Source: Escarpia spicata
Taxonomy: Eukaryota; Annelida; Polychaeta; Sabellida; Siboglinidae
Direction of reading: 5' to 3'
DNA: 64,000 nt
Assembly: GCA_963995525.1 (NCBI GenBank)
Contig: OZ023211.1
Coordinates: 57,184,032 to 57,248,031, forward strand
Both the position numbers and the translations under genes were made by a program. Shown piece by piece: positions 35,701 through 64,000 of the stretch. How positions within the stretch are numbered: the first letter of the stretch is position 1; every line of letters starts with the position of its first letter. Under the pieces are notes generated by a model. It saw only the letters and a list, made by a program, of their open reading frames with translations, did not search any database and was not told the origin of the DNA.

Positions 35701-38186
35701 ATACTCGATACTTACGTTGTAAGTCTAATTCATATACAGTATAGATCCCAATAGAAACACACTATCCATCTAAACTAGTGGCATAGAAGCACACACTGTT
35801 TTTCATTAGGGAAACATGTATAAAAGTAGATTTTTCATGAATGAATGCATGCTAGACATAACTGATGGCAATACTGTTGCTAGCGCCACCTTGCAGATGC
35901 TTGGTAAGTCATTCATAGTGTGCGTGTGTGCCTTTAGCTGCAACATGTTGCATTCTTGTCATGTGTCGATGTTGCATCGATCAGTCAGTTTGGTAGATGT
36001 ACACTGCTGACTGTGTGTTTGAAAAAGTGTTGCCTGGTACCACTTTTGAGAAACAAATAGTCGTGCACCAAAGTCTTAGCACATGCTCTGAGCGTCTATT
36101 GGGAACTATAGTAGTCTATACGGTACACCTATTCAATTTTCAACTTAACCATTGATACATACTAATTGATATAGTATAATAGTTATACAAACAATGATTA
36201 ATATGCAATTTTCATTTTATTTCAATAACCAAATAACAGTTGTAAATTGTAATTGTTTAATTCTAATTTATTAATGTTGTAAAAGTAATTGTAATGTAAC
36301 ATTAAAACAATACAGTATTACAGACAATAGCGATAAAATACCTAGTAATAATAAATAAATAAAACTGGTAGTCACATCGCGTACGTCACTTCTTGACGCT
36401 GTCGCCGCAGTAGACTCTGCAACCGATGGCGATTCACTTCGACTGTAACTACTACTAAATGTCCATTGCTTGGTTTTTGATGAAAATGTTGATGGAACAC
36501 GTCGTTCTCGTTAACAGTCGTTGTTACCACGACTTCCTTCAATCATCATGTTTTGGTAGTCTCTTGGATGATGGACAGTGACATTTTTCGTCAAAGTCGA
36601 TGTATTTCCCCCACTAGTTTGGGGGGGAGCGTTTCTGGCATAGTAGACACTCTACAGTGTTTCCGTATTTGTTAAAAAAAACTGCCAAATTGGTGATGTG
36701 CGTTTTGACATTTGGTCGTTCATCTTGGTTGAGTGAGTACGGCAAACGGTGGCTCCATCAAACAGCAAAACATAGCGCCACCAAACGGAACCTGGGTAAA
36801 CGAGTCTAGTGTGGTGCGCTTGAATAATTATTTATATTATTTTTATTATACTAAACTAGATTCATGAATACTAATGCGTGCAATAAACACTCTATAAGAT
36901 TACTGGAATGTTGTGTGTTTTTGGTACGTTGTAGAGTGGGCAAGGTAAAGTGGTAAAGCAAACGGTAGTGCCACCTAATGTCGTAACGAGGCTTCAATAA
37001 TCGAGGCTAAGCCGAGATCGCACTCAAATAATTATTTATATATACTTTTTTGGAAACTGACTCCACAATAAAGCTTTATAAAACCACTGAGATGTTACAT
37101 TTTATTATGTTTTTTGAAAAAGAACCACGCCTAAGCGGCCTAATACATACAACATAGACAACCCTGTCAAGTTAGGAAGCGAAGCCTGCAGCGGAGTTGC
37201 CGTACTTTCCGTACACCCGGCCATAACTTCGTCTTCGAAAACGATGTTACGTCTTCGCATCGACATCGAATGGACTCGATATCGGAGTATAGGTATCCAA
37301 ATATTGAATGTATCGAACTGTCGCCGTTTGATATCAAATATATCGAAGTATTGCGATACCACGAAGTATCGGTATCGAACTTTCACAAGTATCGCGATAC
37401 TTCGATATATCGAACCAGCACTAGTCTATATTGACTTAGTTTTGCCAGTGCATGTCCAAAAATTAGTACTCATAAAGTTGTTATTAAAGAACTCTTCACC
37501 CACAGTCAGCTGACATCTTTAGTCCAGCGGTTATTACCATTTTTTCGCTGCGACCCAAATTCCGGTCACAGAACTTGCTTGGTGACACGTGACTTCAAAC
37601 AGGGCAAAGTCTAGGTTGAAGTTAGCCTTCATTTTTGTTTTCATTCTATCTAACTGACCATTATGTATATTACTTTTCCTTCTACCTTCCATTCTGAGTG
37701 CATCCGCTCTCTCTGTAAACTGTTACCCATCCATTCATTTCACTTATCAATAATAGTGCTAAGCATTACAATTTGTTTGGTCTAGTGCATTGATAAAACA
37801 TGTATGTACGCCACTTTGTCCATGTGATTAGAAACGTGAATGACATGCAGCAACAAAAGTTTAATTTATCACACATGTATACATTGATACTATGAGATGC
37901 CCAATTTGGCCACCCTCCTCCGTACCTCTTTGTTGGGTTCTGCTGCCACTGGCGCCTTCTCCAGCTTCCAGTTGCGTAGCAAATCACGGAAATGACCAAA
38001 GAGGATGAGGATAGCATAGCCAAGGTAGGTGAGTATAGCCACCCAGAGGGGGGTCTCTTCAAAGAACTCGACAATCTCCTGGCGAGGCATCTCCTCGGAT
38101 GAATCAACATTTTCATCTCGGTCACTGCTGGTTGTAGATACCTTTGAGGACTGTTCTTCATATGTCAGCACAAATGGTCCATCGCC
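23614..38186 (-). CDS. SPTLC2: Serine palmitoyltransferase subunit 2 (whole locus, 11 exons seen)
   Basis: SPTLC2 is the PLP-binding catalytic subunit of the ER enzyme that condenses serine with palmitoyl-CoA to 3-ketodihydrosphingosine, the first step of sphingolipid synthesis; it works as a complex with SPTLC1. Eleven exons join in phase to 533 residues plus a stop, collinear with the animal protein: membrane anchor ([17 protein letters not shown]), [65 protein letters not shown], the PLP lysine in [29 protein letters not shown] and a short charged tail. Human SPTLC2 is 562 residues, so only about 30 N-terminal residues are missing; the first coding exon probably lies at 38.5-38.9 kb but I could not fix its donor. 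Vertebrates also have SPTLC3; a single SPTLC2/3 ancestor gene is the likely state here. All introns except one have GT-AG ends. Confidence 0.97.
24781..24910 (-). CDS. SPTLC2: SPTLC2 exon with [17 protein letters not shown]
   Basis: 43 codons plus one base carried in from the previous exon. The acceptor is gtgcag and the donor AAG/gtatgt. It contains the conserved C-terminal PLP-fold strand and helix ([17 protein letters not shown]). Confidence 0.95.
25363..25498 (-). CDS. SPTLC2: SPTLC2 exon with [21 protein letters not shown]
   Basis: The acceptor is gcttcag and the donor ATAGC/gtaagt. Phase 1 in, phase 2 out, and both joins restore the family sequence. It is the best match to the NTRYFRRRLKEMGF region of animal SPTLC2. 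Confidence 0.94.
26130..26925 (+). repeat. Dispersed repeat family R1, copy 1 (SPTLC2 intron)
   Basis: Colinear by eye with 49560-50655. Shared phrases include GACATGCTGCCTGT, ATTGTGGT then AATTGCAAACAAATA, GTGGATCTCCCC, TTTTGGTGTGAGGG-type sequence and TATGAAATATAGTAAAT-like sequence, in the same order and orientation. No protein motif or clear terminal repeat was seen; limits are approximate. Confidence 0.75.
27431..27557 (-). CDS. SPTLC2: SPTLC2 exon with [16 protein letters not shown]
   Basis: 42 codons plus one base. The acceptor is cttgcag and the donor GATG/gtaaag. It contains the helix after the PLP lysine and [12 protein letters not shown]. Confidence 0.95.
27558..27890 (-). other. 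GC-AG intron of SPTLC2
   Basis: The upstream exon ends ACCAAG and the intron starts gcaagt (27890 downward), the standard form of a GC donor. It ends with cttgcag at 27558. No GT donor nearby would keep the reading frame and the conserved TK/KLVDY junction. Confidence 0.85.
27891..28110 (-). CDS. SPTLC2: SPTLC2 exon with the PLP-binding lysine
   Basis: 73 codons preceded by one base from a split Ser codon. It starts [20 protein letters not shown] and carries [16 protein letters not shown] and [16 protein letters not shown]; the lysine codon is at 27930-27932. This is the most conserved exon of the gene. Confidence 0.97.
28205..28268. repeat. 16-bp tandem repeat, four copies
   Basis: AAAGCCAGAACTACCT is repeated four times with one change in the last unit, inside the SPTLC2 intron. 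Confidence 0.9.
28269..28540 (+). mobile_element. CR1/L2-like LINE 3' end
   Basis: Reads [15 protein letters not shown] followed by FKKSLYKYL in a shifted frame, the usual C-terminus of CR1/L2-type ORF2. It ends with AATAAAGTT and an (ATCA)n tail at about 28525-28540. Confidence 0.65.
28541..28785 (+). mobile_element. RTE-like LINE C-terminal remnant
   Basis: Pieces [19 protein letters not shown]-like sequence, [16 protein letters not shown] in shifting frames match the C-terminal region of RTE-type ORFs. It is a different copy from the LINE at 10-17 kb. Confidence 0.6.
28790..29405 (-). mobile_element. LINE (CR1/RTE-X-like) 3' fragment, minus strand
   Basis: The minus-strand frame at 29137-29400 reads [37 protein letters not shown] and FYSQAVKAL, a C-terminal ORF2 block of LINEs. 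The 3' end at about 28790-28810 has AATAAACTTCTC followed by (TTATC)-type repeats. 5'-truncated. Confidence 0.7.
29488..29593 (-). CDS. SPTLC2: SPTLC2 exon with [15 protein letters not shown]
   Basis: Acceptor gtcacag, donor TACAG/gtgaga. Reads [20 protein letters not shown] and [10 protein letters not shown]; the split Ser codon is completed in the next exon. Confidence 0.95.
29813..30398 (+). mobile_element. TTAA-flanked MITE, family A, long copy
   Basis: The body is 29817-30394 (578 bp). It starts GGCCAGACA and ends TGTCTGGCC, an inverted repeat of 9 bp, or 13 with the TTAA at each end. TTAA duplications (29813-29816, 30395-30398) are the target preference of piggyBac-type transposases. 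A 141-codon open frame inside has no recognisable domain. A deleted relative lies inverted at 22639-22966. Confidence 0.8.
30831..30924 (-). CDS. SPTLC2: SPTLC2 exon with [18 protein letters not shown]
   Basis: Acceptor tttcag, donor GGTG/gtgagt. A second possible donor three bases earlier is weaker and would remove one codon. It contains the PLP-ring-stacking His region (DELNH). Confidence 0.96.
31245..31879. mobile_element. TTAA-flanked MITE, family B
   Basis: The body is 31249-31875 (627 bp). The terminal inverted repeat is CCATTTCAGTAC / GTACTGAAATGG, exact over 12 bp, with TTAA on both sides. The CC start and TTAA target fit the piggyBac superfamily. A minus-strand frame at 31389-31610 ([19 protein letters not shown]...) could be a leftover N-terminal exon of a parent element; I do not recognise it. 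Confidence 0.85.
32224..32348 (-). CDS. SPTLC2: SPTLC2 exon with [13 protein letters not shown]
   Basis: Acceptor ttgtag, donor AAG/gtaggt. Reads [20 protein letters not shown] then [21 protein letters not shown] 55-bp minisatellite ends about 40 bases upstream of this acceptor. Confidence 0.96.
32391..33344. repeat. 55-bp minisatellite, about 17 copies
   Basis: The unit begins AGACTCATAACATAGC and contains GCCATGACATTGTGTCTTAAG. Copies are spaced 55 bp; a few are 57 bp because of a TT insertion. Two sequence subtypes (AAGGTAAAG versus AAGATGAAG) occupy separate halves, so the array grew by local duplication. It fills the intron next to the SPTLC2 acceptor at 32348. Confidence 0.97.
34096..34241 (-). 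CDS. SPTLC2: SPTLC2 exon with [11 protein letters not shown]
   Basis: Acceptor ttggcag, donor TTGG/gtgagt. Reads [16 protein letters not shown] and [14 protein letters not shown]. Confidence 0.96.
35289..35443 (-). CDS. SPTLC2: SPTLC2 exon with [18 protein letters not shown]
   Basis: Acceptor acctag, donor TTCAG/gtaggt. Reads [20 protein letters not shown] then [13 protein letters not shown]. Phase 0 in, phase 2 out. Confidence 0.96.
35670..37423 (-). mobile_element. hAT transposon relic (1.75 kb) in SPTLC2 intron
   Basis: Ends are TAGTGCTGGTTCGATA on the left and its exact complement-type end TATCGAACCAGCACTA on the right. An exact 8-bp duplication, GTCTATAT, lies at 35662-35669 and 37424-37431. 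TATCG-rich subterminal repeats fill the right end. A decayed BED zinc finger is readable on the minus strand (36545-36723). The rest of the transposase is gone. Confidence 0.9.
36545..36723 (-). pseudogene. hAT transposase BED zinc-finger remnant
   Basis: From the ATG at 36723 the frame reads SPIWQFF, then after one stop SVYYAR, then [20 protein letters not shown]. This follows the BED layout (aromatic WxxF, CxxC, T-S-x-L-x-x-H-x3-H-P), but the CxxC cysteines and one His are replaced. This is a domain call by pattern. Confidence 0.65.
37926..38186 (-). CDS. SPTLC2: SPTLC2 exon with N-terminal membrane anchor
   Basis: 87 codons, phase 0 at both ends. The acceptor is cttacaaag and the donor AAAGAG/gtacgg. 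It starts [12 protein letters not shown], continues through an acidic Ser-rich stretch, then [20 protein letters not shown] and [15 protein letters not shown], the conserved single membrane segment and following helix. Read-through would add a few residues before a stop, so the donor is needed. Confidence 0.95.
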
Positions 38187-38689
38187 CTTTGTAAGAAAGA
38201 TATCAAATTACTCAAGATATCAAATTTCAATTGCCTCAACATCACAAGATATGCTCTGCCATTTTTATATTCCATTCTTTGTGTAATAAAAAAGACAAAA
38301 GTGACAGCAGCAGTTTCCAAAATGCTGTATTGCACATTAGACAATGATTGCACAAAATTTGTAATGCCATGACAGGTAGCCCTGCACAAAATACATATTT
38401 TGCAATAATAGTGGGTGACAGTCTGATATTAAATCTTAAGTTATTAATTTGTTTAGTGTGAAGAGCATGAACTAAAATCCCTCAACTTAAGTTCTAACTG
38501 ATGTAAGCTTAGATAGTCGAAGACCTACATAAGAATTGTCACAAAAGAAAATTTACTTTGCCATTGGCCCTGTGTTAGAGATGGGACAGTCACACATACA
38601 ACCATTACCATACATAGGCATTCGAGTATGCCAAATGCTAAACCAATACATCGGATGTCGGTAATCAAGTCATGTGTCGATGTGACAAT

Positions 38690-38875
38690 TTCAGCTGACT
38701 TTTCAGTAGGCACTTCAAACGATTCTGCTCGCTATGTAATTTTCCGTGCGCCGCGATCCGTTCACGATTTAGCCGTGTCGTTTACGCACCGCCCGGGTAG
38801 TGTTTTGTTTTAACTCTTGGATTCGCGCGCTTTATCTGGTTGTTGACGTCATCTGCTGATGGATTCATTTTGCTG
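38690..38875. promoter_or_regulatory. CpG-rich bidirectional start region with CRE palindrome
   Basis: Locally rich in CG (GTGCGCCGCGATCCG, CGCGCG) in otherwise AT-rich DNA, just upstream of the first resolved SPTLC2 exon. A perfect CRE/ATF palindrome, TGACGTCA, sits at 38844-38851. On the minus strand an ATG at 38868 opens a short frame (MNPSADDVNNQIKRANPR...) that could be SPTLC2 exon 1, but no donor in it gives the required phase 0. On the plus strand a donor (TGCTG/gtaagt) ends at 38875. Confidence 0.45.
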
Positions 38876-40641
38876 GTAAGTCGAATTTTATTTACGTGTC
38901 TTTCTTTTTCAAATTTGACCAAATAATCAACTAGATTTTATCGATTTGACGACATAGCTGTTTTTCATTAGTAAAGTTAGCACATTTGCATTAGTATAAG
39001 AAGAAATCGTTTGTGTTTAGCAAGATCTACTAGGTTTATATTAGTCTGTGTTGAAAAATCTTTGGCGGAATCGGGCGCCATCTATGATTTTGAACAGTTC
39101 CAAAAAATTGAAGTTTCACCATTGTCAGGCATTGCGTTTCGATGAAATCGCATGCGCGTATACAAAACCAGGTCGGATTAAGCTATATATGTGTGTCTAA
39201 GAGAAAAGATTTAGTGTTTAGCTATAGGGATTTATGCTAGTCTGTGTTGAAAAATGTTCGGCGGATTCGGACGCCATATATGGTTTTTGAGCCATTCAAA
39301 AATCATGATACGATTATTTGACCGATCTGTGACTATTGGTTAAGCCACTTGCGCCGCGTCATCGACATCGTGATGATGTCATCGGAGCCATATTGTGACT
39401 TATTCCACATTACTTAAATTAAATCACTACAACACGACAGTCAAAGTAGTAGTTTAGAGTTGCTAGACTTTCACTTTGTTTAATTAATAGCCTATTACTA
39501 TGATAGTATGGGCCAAGCATGGTAGTCTTAGGCTAGCCTTAGGCCTAGTTACTGCTTACTCTTGCCTTGGCAATCTTGACTTGGGTTTAGCTTGGCTTAT
39601 CATTATGCCATTATTTATGGTTATGCTTTTATTTAGACTTAGAAATAATATAAATTTCATTATGCAATAATTTTAAATAATTGTTGTTACATATTAAATC
39701 AACAATTTGTTATAATTTTTGTTTACATCAAATACGTAAATTATCCGACTTAATTTGTTTTAAAAAGTGTTTCAAGATAAACAGTCACTGCACAACATTT
39801 TGTAAAATGTAATATAAACCATAATGCCTTGGACAGATGTAACATAATTCGTTTCATTGTGTGACAACTGACATAATGCATTATTATAGAATTTCACTCT
39901 GCTCTCTTGAGTAACAGTTGCAGGGATAAGAAAATTATTTCACAAGATTTGCATGCAGAATCAAAACAGTTATCAAAATATGGTACACAATGGCCTTTTT
40001 ATTTCAGATATTCGCAATTACATGCAGTGACACTGATCTCACACTGATCTGTGTCTGACTGTGAAGGTACCGAGCCACAGAGTCGTCTGAATATGACATT
40101 CATCACATGCCTGCATACATACACATTTAATCTTGCTGATTATATATCTGATATCTAGATTGTACGGTGTCCATTCAACATGACATGAACATTACTTATA
40201 GACATCATGTTGATGAACACAACGTTTTTCTACAAGATACTGAAATATGAACCAAGCTGCACAGATCTTGCAGTCTACTGGCATTAAACTATGAGACAAT
40301 CAACTGCCAATATTACAAAGACTGCATTGTGAGCACACCAGACTTCTTCTTCATGACGACTCCTGTGGGGAGAAACAACAAAAAGCAGTCTTGCATTTGG
40401 CGCATTTGTTCACAGCGACGGAATACTGTGAACAATTTATGAACATTACTTCATCAAGTTCATTTTGAAATGCAGAACATTACATTATGAAGCAGTGACA
40501 ATTTATTACTGGACTGTACTGAGCCTGCAACATTCATCCAACCTGTCAGGACACAGTCACACATAGACACAGTGAAGTATGACTACTGTATTGATCTGTC
40601 GAGTTTGTGTGCTATTTAGCCAATATTTACTTATTAATAAA
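38876..40641 (+). ncRNA. Candidate divergent noncoding transcript
   Basis: A strong plus-strand donor at 38876 (gtaagtcg) and an acceptor tttatttcag ending at 40007 could join an exon starting at 40008 that runs to an AATAAA at 40636-40641. The only ATG in the first exon reads into a stop at the junction, so no protein is expected. Inferred from splice-like signals only. Confidence 0.25.
38985..39310. repeat. Diverged tandem duplication, about 190-bp unit
   Basis: GTCTGTGTTGAAAAAT followed by GGCGGA, TCGG and CGCCAT recurs at about 39040 and 39238 with similar flanks. Confidence 0.65.
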
Positions 40642-41420
40642 GTTATTGTTAATGATATATATGACTTGTTAATGTATATTTATTATAATGTTTAATGTGG
40701 TGGTAAACATTGCATAAATTATATAACTGTCTTCATAATTATGGACATTCCAGCCTTTTATCGAAATGTAGTGGTCAGTCATTATTATAATATTACCCAA
40801 TATTAACTTATTAATTAAGTTACTGTTAATGTGAAATTACTGGTTAATGTATATTTATTACTATAATTAATGTGGTTTACTGCTTTCATAAATGATACAA
40901 ATATCTTCATAATCATGGACATTATGGCCTTTTAATGAAATGTGTCGATTTGTCGAGGTTGCGCACTAATTAGCCAATATTGACTAATTAAATAAATTTT
41001 TTAATAATTTGTTAATGTATATTTATTACCATTATTAATGTGGTTATACACATTGCATAATATGTATAAATATCTTCATAGTCATGGACATTATGGCCTT
41101 TTACTGACATGTTTTGGTCTGTCGAGGTTGTGCGCTAATTACCCAATATTGACTAATTAATGAAATAATTATTTATAAATTATTTTTTAATGCATATTTA
41201 TTACCATTATTAATGTGGTTATACACATTGCATAATATGTATAAAATCTTTATAATCATGGACATTATGGCCTTTAATTGGAGCGTTTCGGTCTGTTGAG
41301 TTTTGCATGCTACATAACTAAAATTAACTAATTAATTTGGTTATAATTAGTACTAAAAATATTAAATATTATAAATTTATTACTCTTGTCAATGTGTTTG
41401 AAACCCTGAAGACAGTATTT
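40590..41420. repeat. About 170-176-bp tandem array, about 4.5 diverged copies
   Basis: The phrases ATCATGGACATTATGGCCTTTT, TCTGTCGAGGTTGTGC and CCAATATTGACTAATTAAT recur with spacings of about 174, 169 and 176 bases (anchors at about 40743, 40917, 41086, 41262). AT-rich, satellite-like, in the spacer between SPTLC2 and the reticulon. Confidence 0.8.
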
Positions 41421-42557
41421 AAATATCTGTATAAATAAAAAAGTTATTACATTTTAAAGCAAATATTTACCTATAGAAAACACAAAAATGAGTTCATTTT
41501 GCCATTGTAAGAGATACACAAAAATGACGCTGTTTTTCCATCTTAAAATCGCAATATCTTTTGATCTATTAAGGGTATCTTAATAAAATAAACAGTTATG
41601 TGATCCTTAACATATTACCTTTAATTTAAGCCCATTCCCAATGTTCTAGCATGATATTACATTTTTTGTTGAAGTGCCTATTTTCAGTTTCCCTGTTTCA
41701 GAACTTAACTTTTGACTTTTTTGCCGAAAAAAAAGCCGAACACAACTTTGGCACTATAGGTTGCTGGCACTATATTTGTCTAACATTAACCCAGAAGCAA
41801 TAAATATTACGATTTGTTTCCGTGTGACAGGCAGTCACTAGTGACTGACACTGTGACTGACAGCGGGGTGCGTCGGAACGTCGTCTTCTGTCTTGGAAGC
41901 AGTCAAGCACGAGTAAATACCAACATAATCTGCCGGTAATTCGTGTAAATCTAAACATTTATAGCAGCCGATGAAAATACGTTTCCTGCATCACATTTGC
42001 TCTTACCTTATCTCGGTTTAAATAATGTTTCTGGTAATTACTATTAGGGTGTAACCCGTTTCTAACACCGCTATTGTTTTTATTTTCATTCCTATCCAGC
42101 CTCTCCCCTTTCGCCATGTTTGCAAGTTAAGACAACGCGGGCATAAGTACACTTTTGATTGGCTACTTGCAACACATATTGTCCAATCGGCTGACATATA
42201 ACATTGACTGAAATCCTCAATTTACTTGGATAACAATAATACATGTGAAATAACATTATAAATTGTATATCTTAATTTCTATATTAAAATCGTTGCGAAG
42301 CAAGCATGTTATCATACTGATTTTGTTGTTTTATTAAATAAATATAATGATGACCAGTCTGCGCATGACATAAATGATTAGTGACGTAAATATGTTGGAT
42401 CGGCCATCTTACAAGGCTAGCTGATACAGTTGGGTTGAGGTTGAATGTTTATCACTTAACAAATCATCCGTTTTTCGACAGAGTGACTACTGCATAAGTG
42501 GTTTTGTTTAATTTTTTTTCTAGTCGGATAAGTGACTGTTTATTGTGCTGTACAATC
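41421..42557 (+). promoter_or_regulatory. Upstream region and 5' UTR of the reticulon gene
   Basis: No TATA box or clear CpG cluster stands out. The 5' UTR must include at least the bases just before the ATG at 42558 (context AATCATGTC). No upstream exon was identified. Confidence 0.3.
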
Positions 42558-63962
<21,405 letters not shown>

Positions 63963-64000
63963 GTGAGTAGCATCCGTAATTTATCTACAATACCATTAAC

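Noticed and set aside
38525..38813. Frames on both strands as SPTLC2 exon 1 candidates
   Set aside because: None gives a phase-0 donor that joins to the exon at 38186, and the N-terminus is too variable between species to judge by similarity.

Overview
The window is nuclear DNA from an animal, carrying three spliced genes in long, AT-rich, repeat-filled surroundings. The reticulon homology domain has a protostome look (the motif AWFNGMTL followed by FTLPKVYE, where vertebrates have ALFNGLTL and FSVPVIYE). Together with the mix of RTE/CR1 LINEs, Ty3-type LTR elements and hAT and TTAA-target MITEs, this suggests a protostome invertebrate, most likely a lophotrochozoan such as a mollusc. That placement is an inference.

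Layout. At 3.4-3.65 kb lies the first exon of a 60 kDa-type L-asparaginase (ASPG-like) gene on the minus strand; the rest of that gene lies off the left edge. From about 4 to 23 kb is an intergenic repeat zone. It holds a complete non-autonomous hAT element (6273-7101, 8-bp target duplication) and a decayed RTE-like LINE (about 10.1-17.2 kb). The LINE was split by a young Ty3/Gypsy LTR retrotransposon (11208-14876, 152-bp LTRs, 5-bp target duplication) and by a CR1-like LINE fragment (15667-16219, 11-bp target duplication). The same zone holds two copies of a tRNA-derived SINE and one copy of a TTAA-flanked MITE.

From 23.6 to 38.2 kb is serine palmitoyltransferase subunit 2 (SPTLC2), minus strand. 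I resolved eleven coding exons with consistent splice phases, from the membrane anchor to the stop codon; the very first coding exon is not resolved. One intron has a GC-AG boundary. Most introns hold a different repeat: a dispersed 0.8-1.1 kb repeat, LINE relics, two TTAA MITEs, a 55-bp minisatellite and a 1.75 kb hAT element with a decayed BED zinc finger.

From 42.6 kb to the right edge is a reticulon gene, plus strand. It has an acidic/Pro-Ala N-terminal exon, a 30-nt in-frame microexon and five exons of the reticulon homology domain; the last exon is outside the window. SPTLC2 and the reticulon are divergently arranged around a 4.4 kb spacer. The spacer holds a perfect CRE palindrome near the SPTLC2 5' end, a possible divergent noncoding transcript and a 170-bp tandem array.

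The most striking feature is just upstream of the first RHD exon of the reticulon. The 3' splice site and the first ~30 nt of that exon have been copied at least seven times into the preceding intron as a 48-bp minisatellite interleaved with long TG tracts. This creates a row of decoy acceptors before the true one. Tandem arrays also end 21 nt and about 40 nt upstream of two other acceptors (reticulon 61702, SPTLC2 32348). No bacterial operons, CRISPR arrays or rRNA genes are present.
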